This document shows, one piece after another, positions 5,445 through 5,594 of a DNA stretch of 5,594 nt. Below the pieces are notes generated by a model. That model was not told where the DNA came from. It did no database searches and saw only the letters and a program-made list of their open reading frames with translations. Both the position numbers and the translations under genes were made by a program. Each line of letters begins with the position of its first letter. Positions within the stretch are counted from its first letter, which is position 1. Origin of the DNA: Methanosarcinales archaeon (GTDB lineage: Archaea > Halobacteriota > Methanosarcinia > Methanosarcinales > Methanocomedenaceae); NCBI GenBank assembly GCA_030638625.1, contig DAOWEE010000234.1, positions 1 to 5,594 of the forward strand, read 5' to 3'.

Positions 5445-5594
5445 ATGAAAATGAATTCATCCCCTGTTATCGCAGCAGTGCTGATACTCATAGGGCTGGG
5501 CGGCTTATTATTTTTTACATATGACAGCCCAGGGAACCTGAAACCCATATGGGGAAGCGACCTTAAAACCAGTTTCCAGTCTAACGGGGAGAGA
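5445..5594 (+). CDS. N-terminal 50 residues of a membrane-anchored exported protein
   Basis: The frame opens with ATG after a strong ribosome binding site and stays open to the window edge, giving 50 residues. Residues 1-7 are polar, 8-25 (VIAAVLILIGLGGLLFFT) form one hydrophobic segment acting as signal anchor or signal peptide, and the rest (YDSPGNLKPIWGSDLKTSFQSNGER) is outside. There is no lipobox Cys. A 'short anchor, then a segment ending SNGER' start reminds me of some anchored c-type cytochromes that have an SNGExIY segment before their haem-binding CxxCH. No CxxCH is in the visible part, so this is only a guess. Co-transcription with the SHOCT gene is supported by the 12-base gap. 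Confidence 0.75.
   Translation, partial: MKMNSSPVIAAVLILIGLGGLLFFTYDSPGNLKPIWGSDLKTSFQSNGER

Noticed and set aside
5153..5548. 131-residue minus-strand frame opposite the SHOCT gene
   Set aside because: It is the shadow of a gene with a convincing SHOCT domain, and its hydrophobic stretch is the reverse of that gene's membrane helix.

Overview
The window looks like a piece of an archaeal chromosome from the methanogen / anaerobic methanotroph side of the Euryarchaeota, most likely Methanosarcinales-related. The strongest evidence is the left-hand gene, an O-phosphoseryl-tRNA synthetase (SepRS), an enzyme essentially confined to methanogens and their close relatives. Supporting signs are archaeal promoters (TATA elements about 25 bases before the expected transcript start), GGTGA-type ribosome binding sites, and lipoproteins with Pro/Thr linkers. 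I cannot name the species.

Layout from left to right: (1) 2-1147 (+), the 3' part of sepS, missing about 155 N-terminal codons. (2) 1221-1736 (+), a surface lipoprotein with a Pro/Thr stalk and a cupredoxin-like domain that has lost the usual copper ligands. (3) 3897-1778 (-), a two-gene unit in which a lipid-anchored TIM-barrel glycoside-hydrolase-like protein (clan GH-A pattern, both catalytic Glu residues visible) overlaps a protein with about ten membrane helices, converging on gene 2. (4) 4620-4042 (-), a much more AT-rich gene for a conserved membrane-associated protein of unknown function, with its own promoter and ribosome binding site. (5) 4621-5198, a non-coding AT-rich stretch. It holds a well-formed 107-bp miniature inverted-repeat element (perfect 17-bp ends, 5-bp TAAAA target duplication) and a compact cluster of TGTGTAAAAAGT-like repeats. 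(6) 5199-5594 (+), a small SHOCT-domain membrane protein followed 12 bases later by the start of a signal-anchored protein that runs off the window.

The core-like left part (sepS) is GC-rich. One 60-base line, 481-540, holds 37 G+C, against 16 of 60 in line 4081-4140. The AT-rich block from about 4000 to 5150, with its transposon-derived sequences, reads as an insertion-prone or horizontally acquired segment between host genes. Apart from sepS, every protein here is predicted to sit in or on the cell membrane, so the theme is cell surface rather than one pathway. I see no complete new defence or mobile system. The most useful leads are the MITE, the repeat array in front of the SHOCT operon, the ligand-less cupredoxin, and the overlapping hydrolase / membrane-protein pair.
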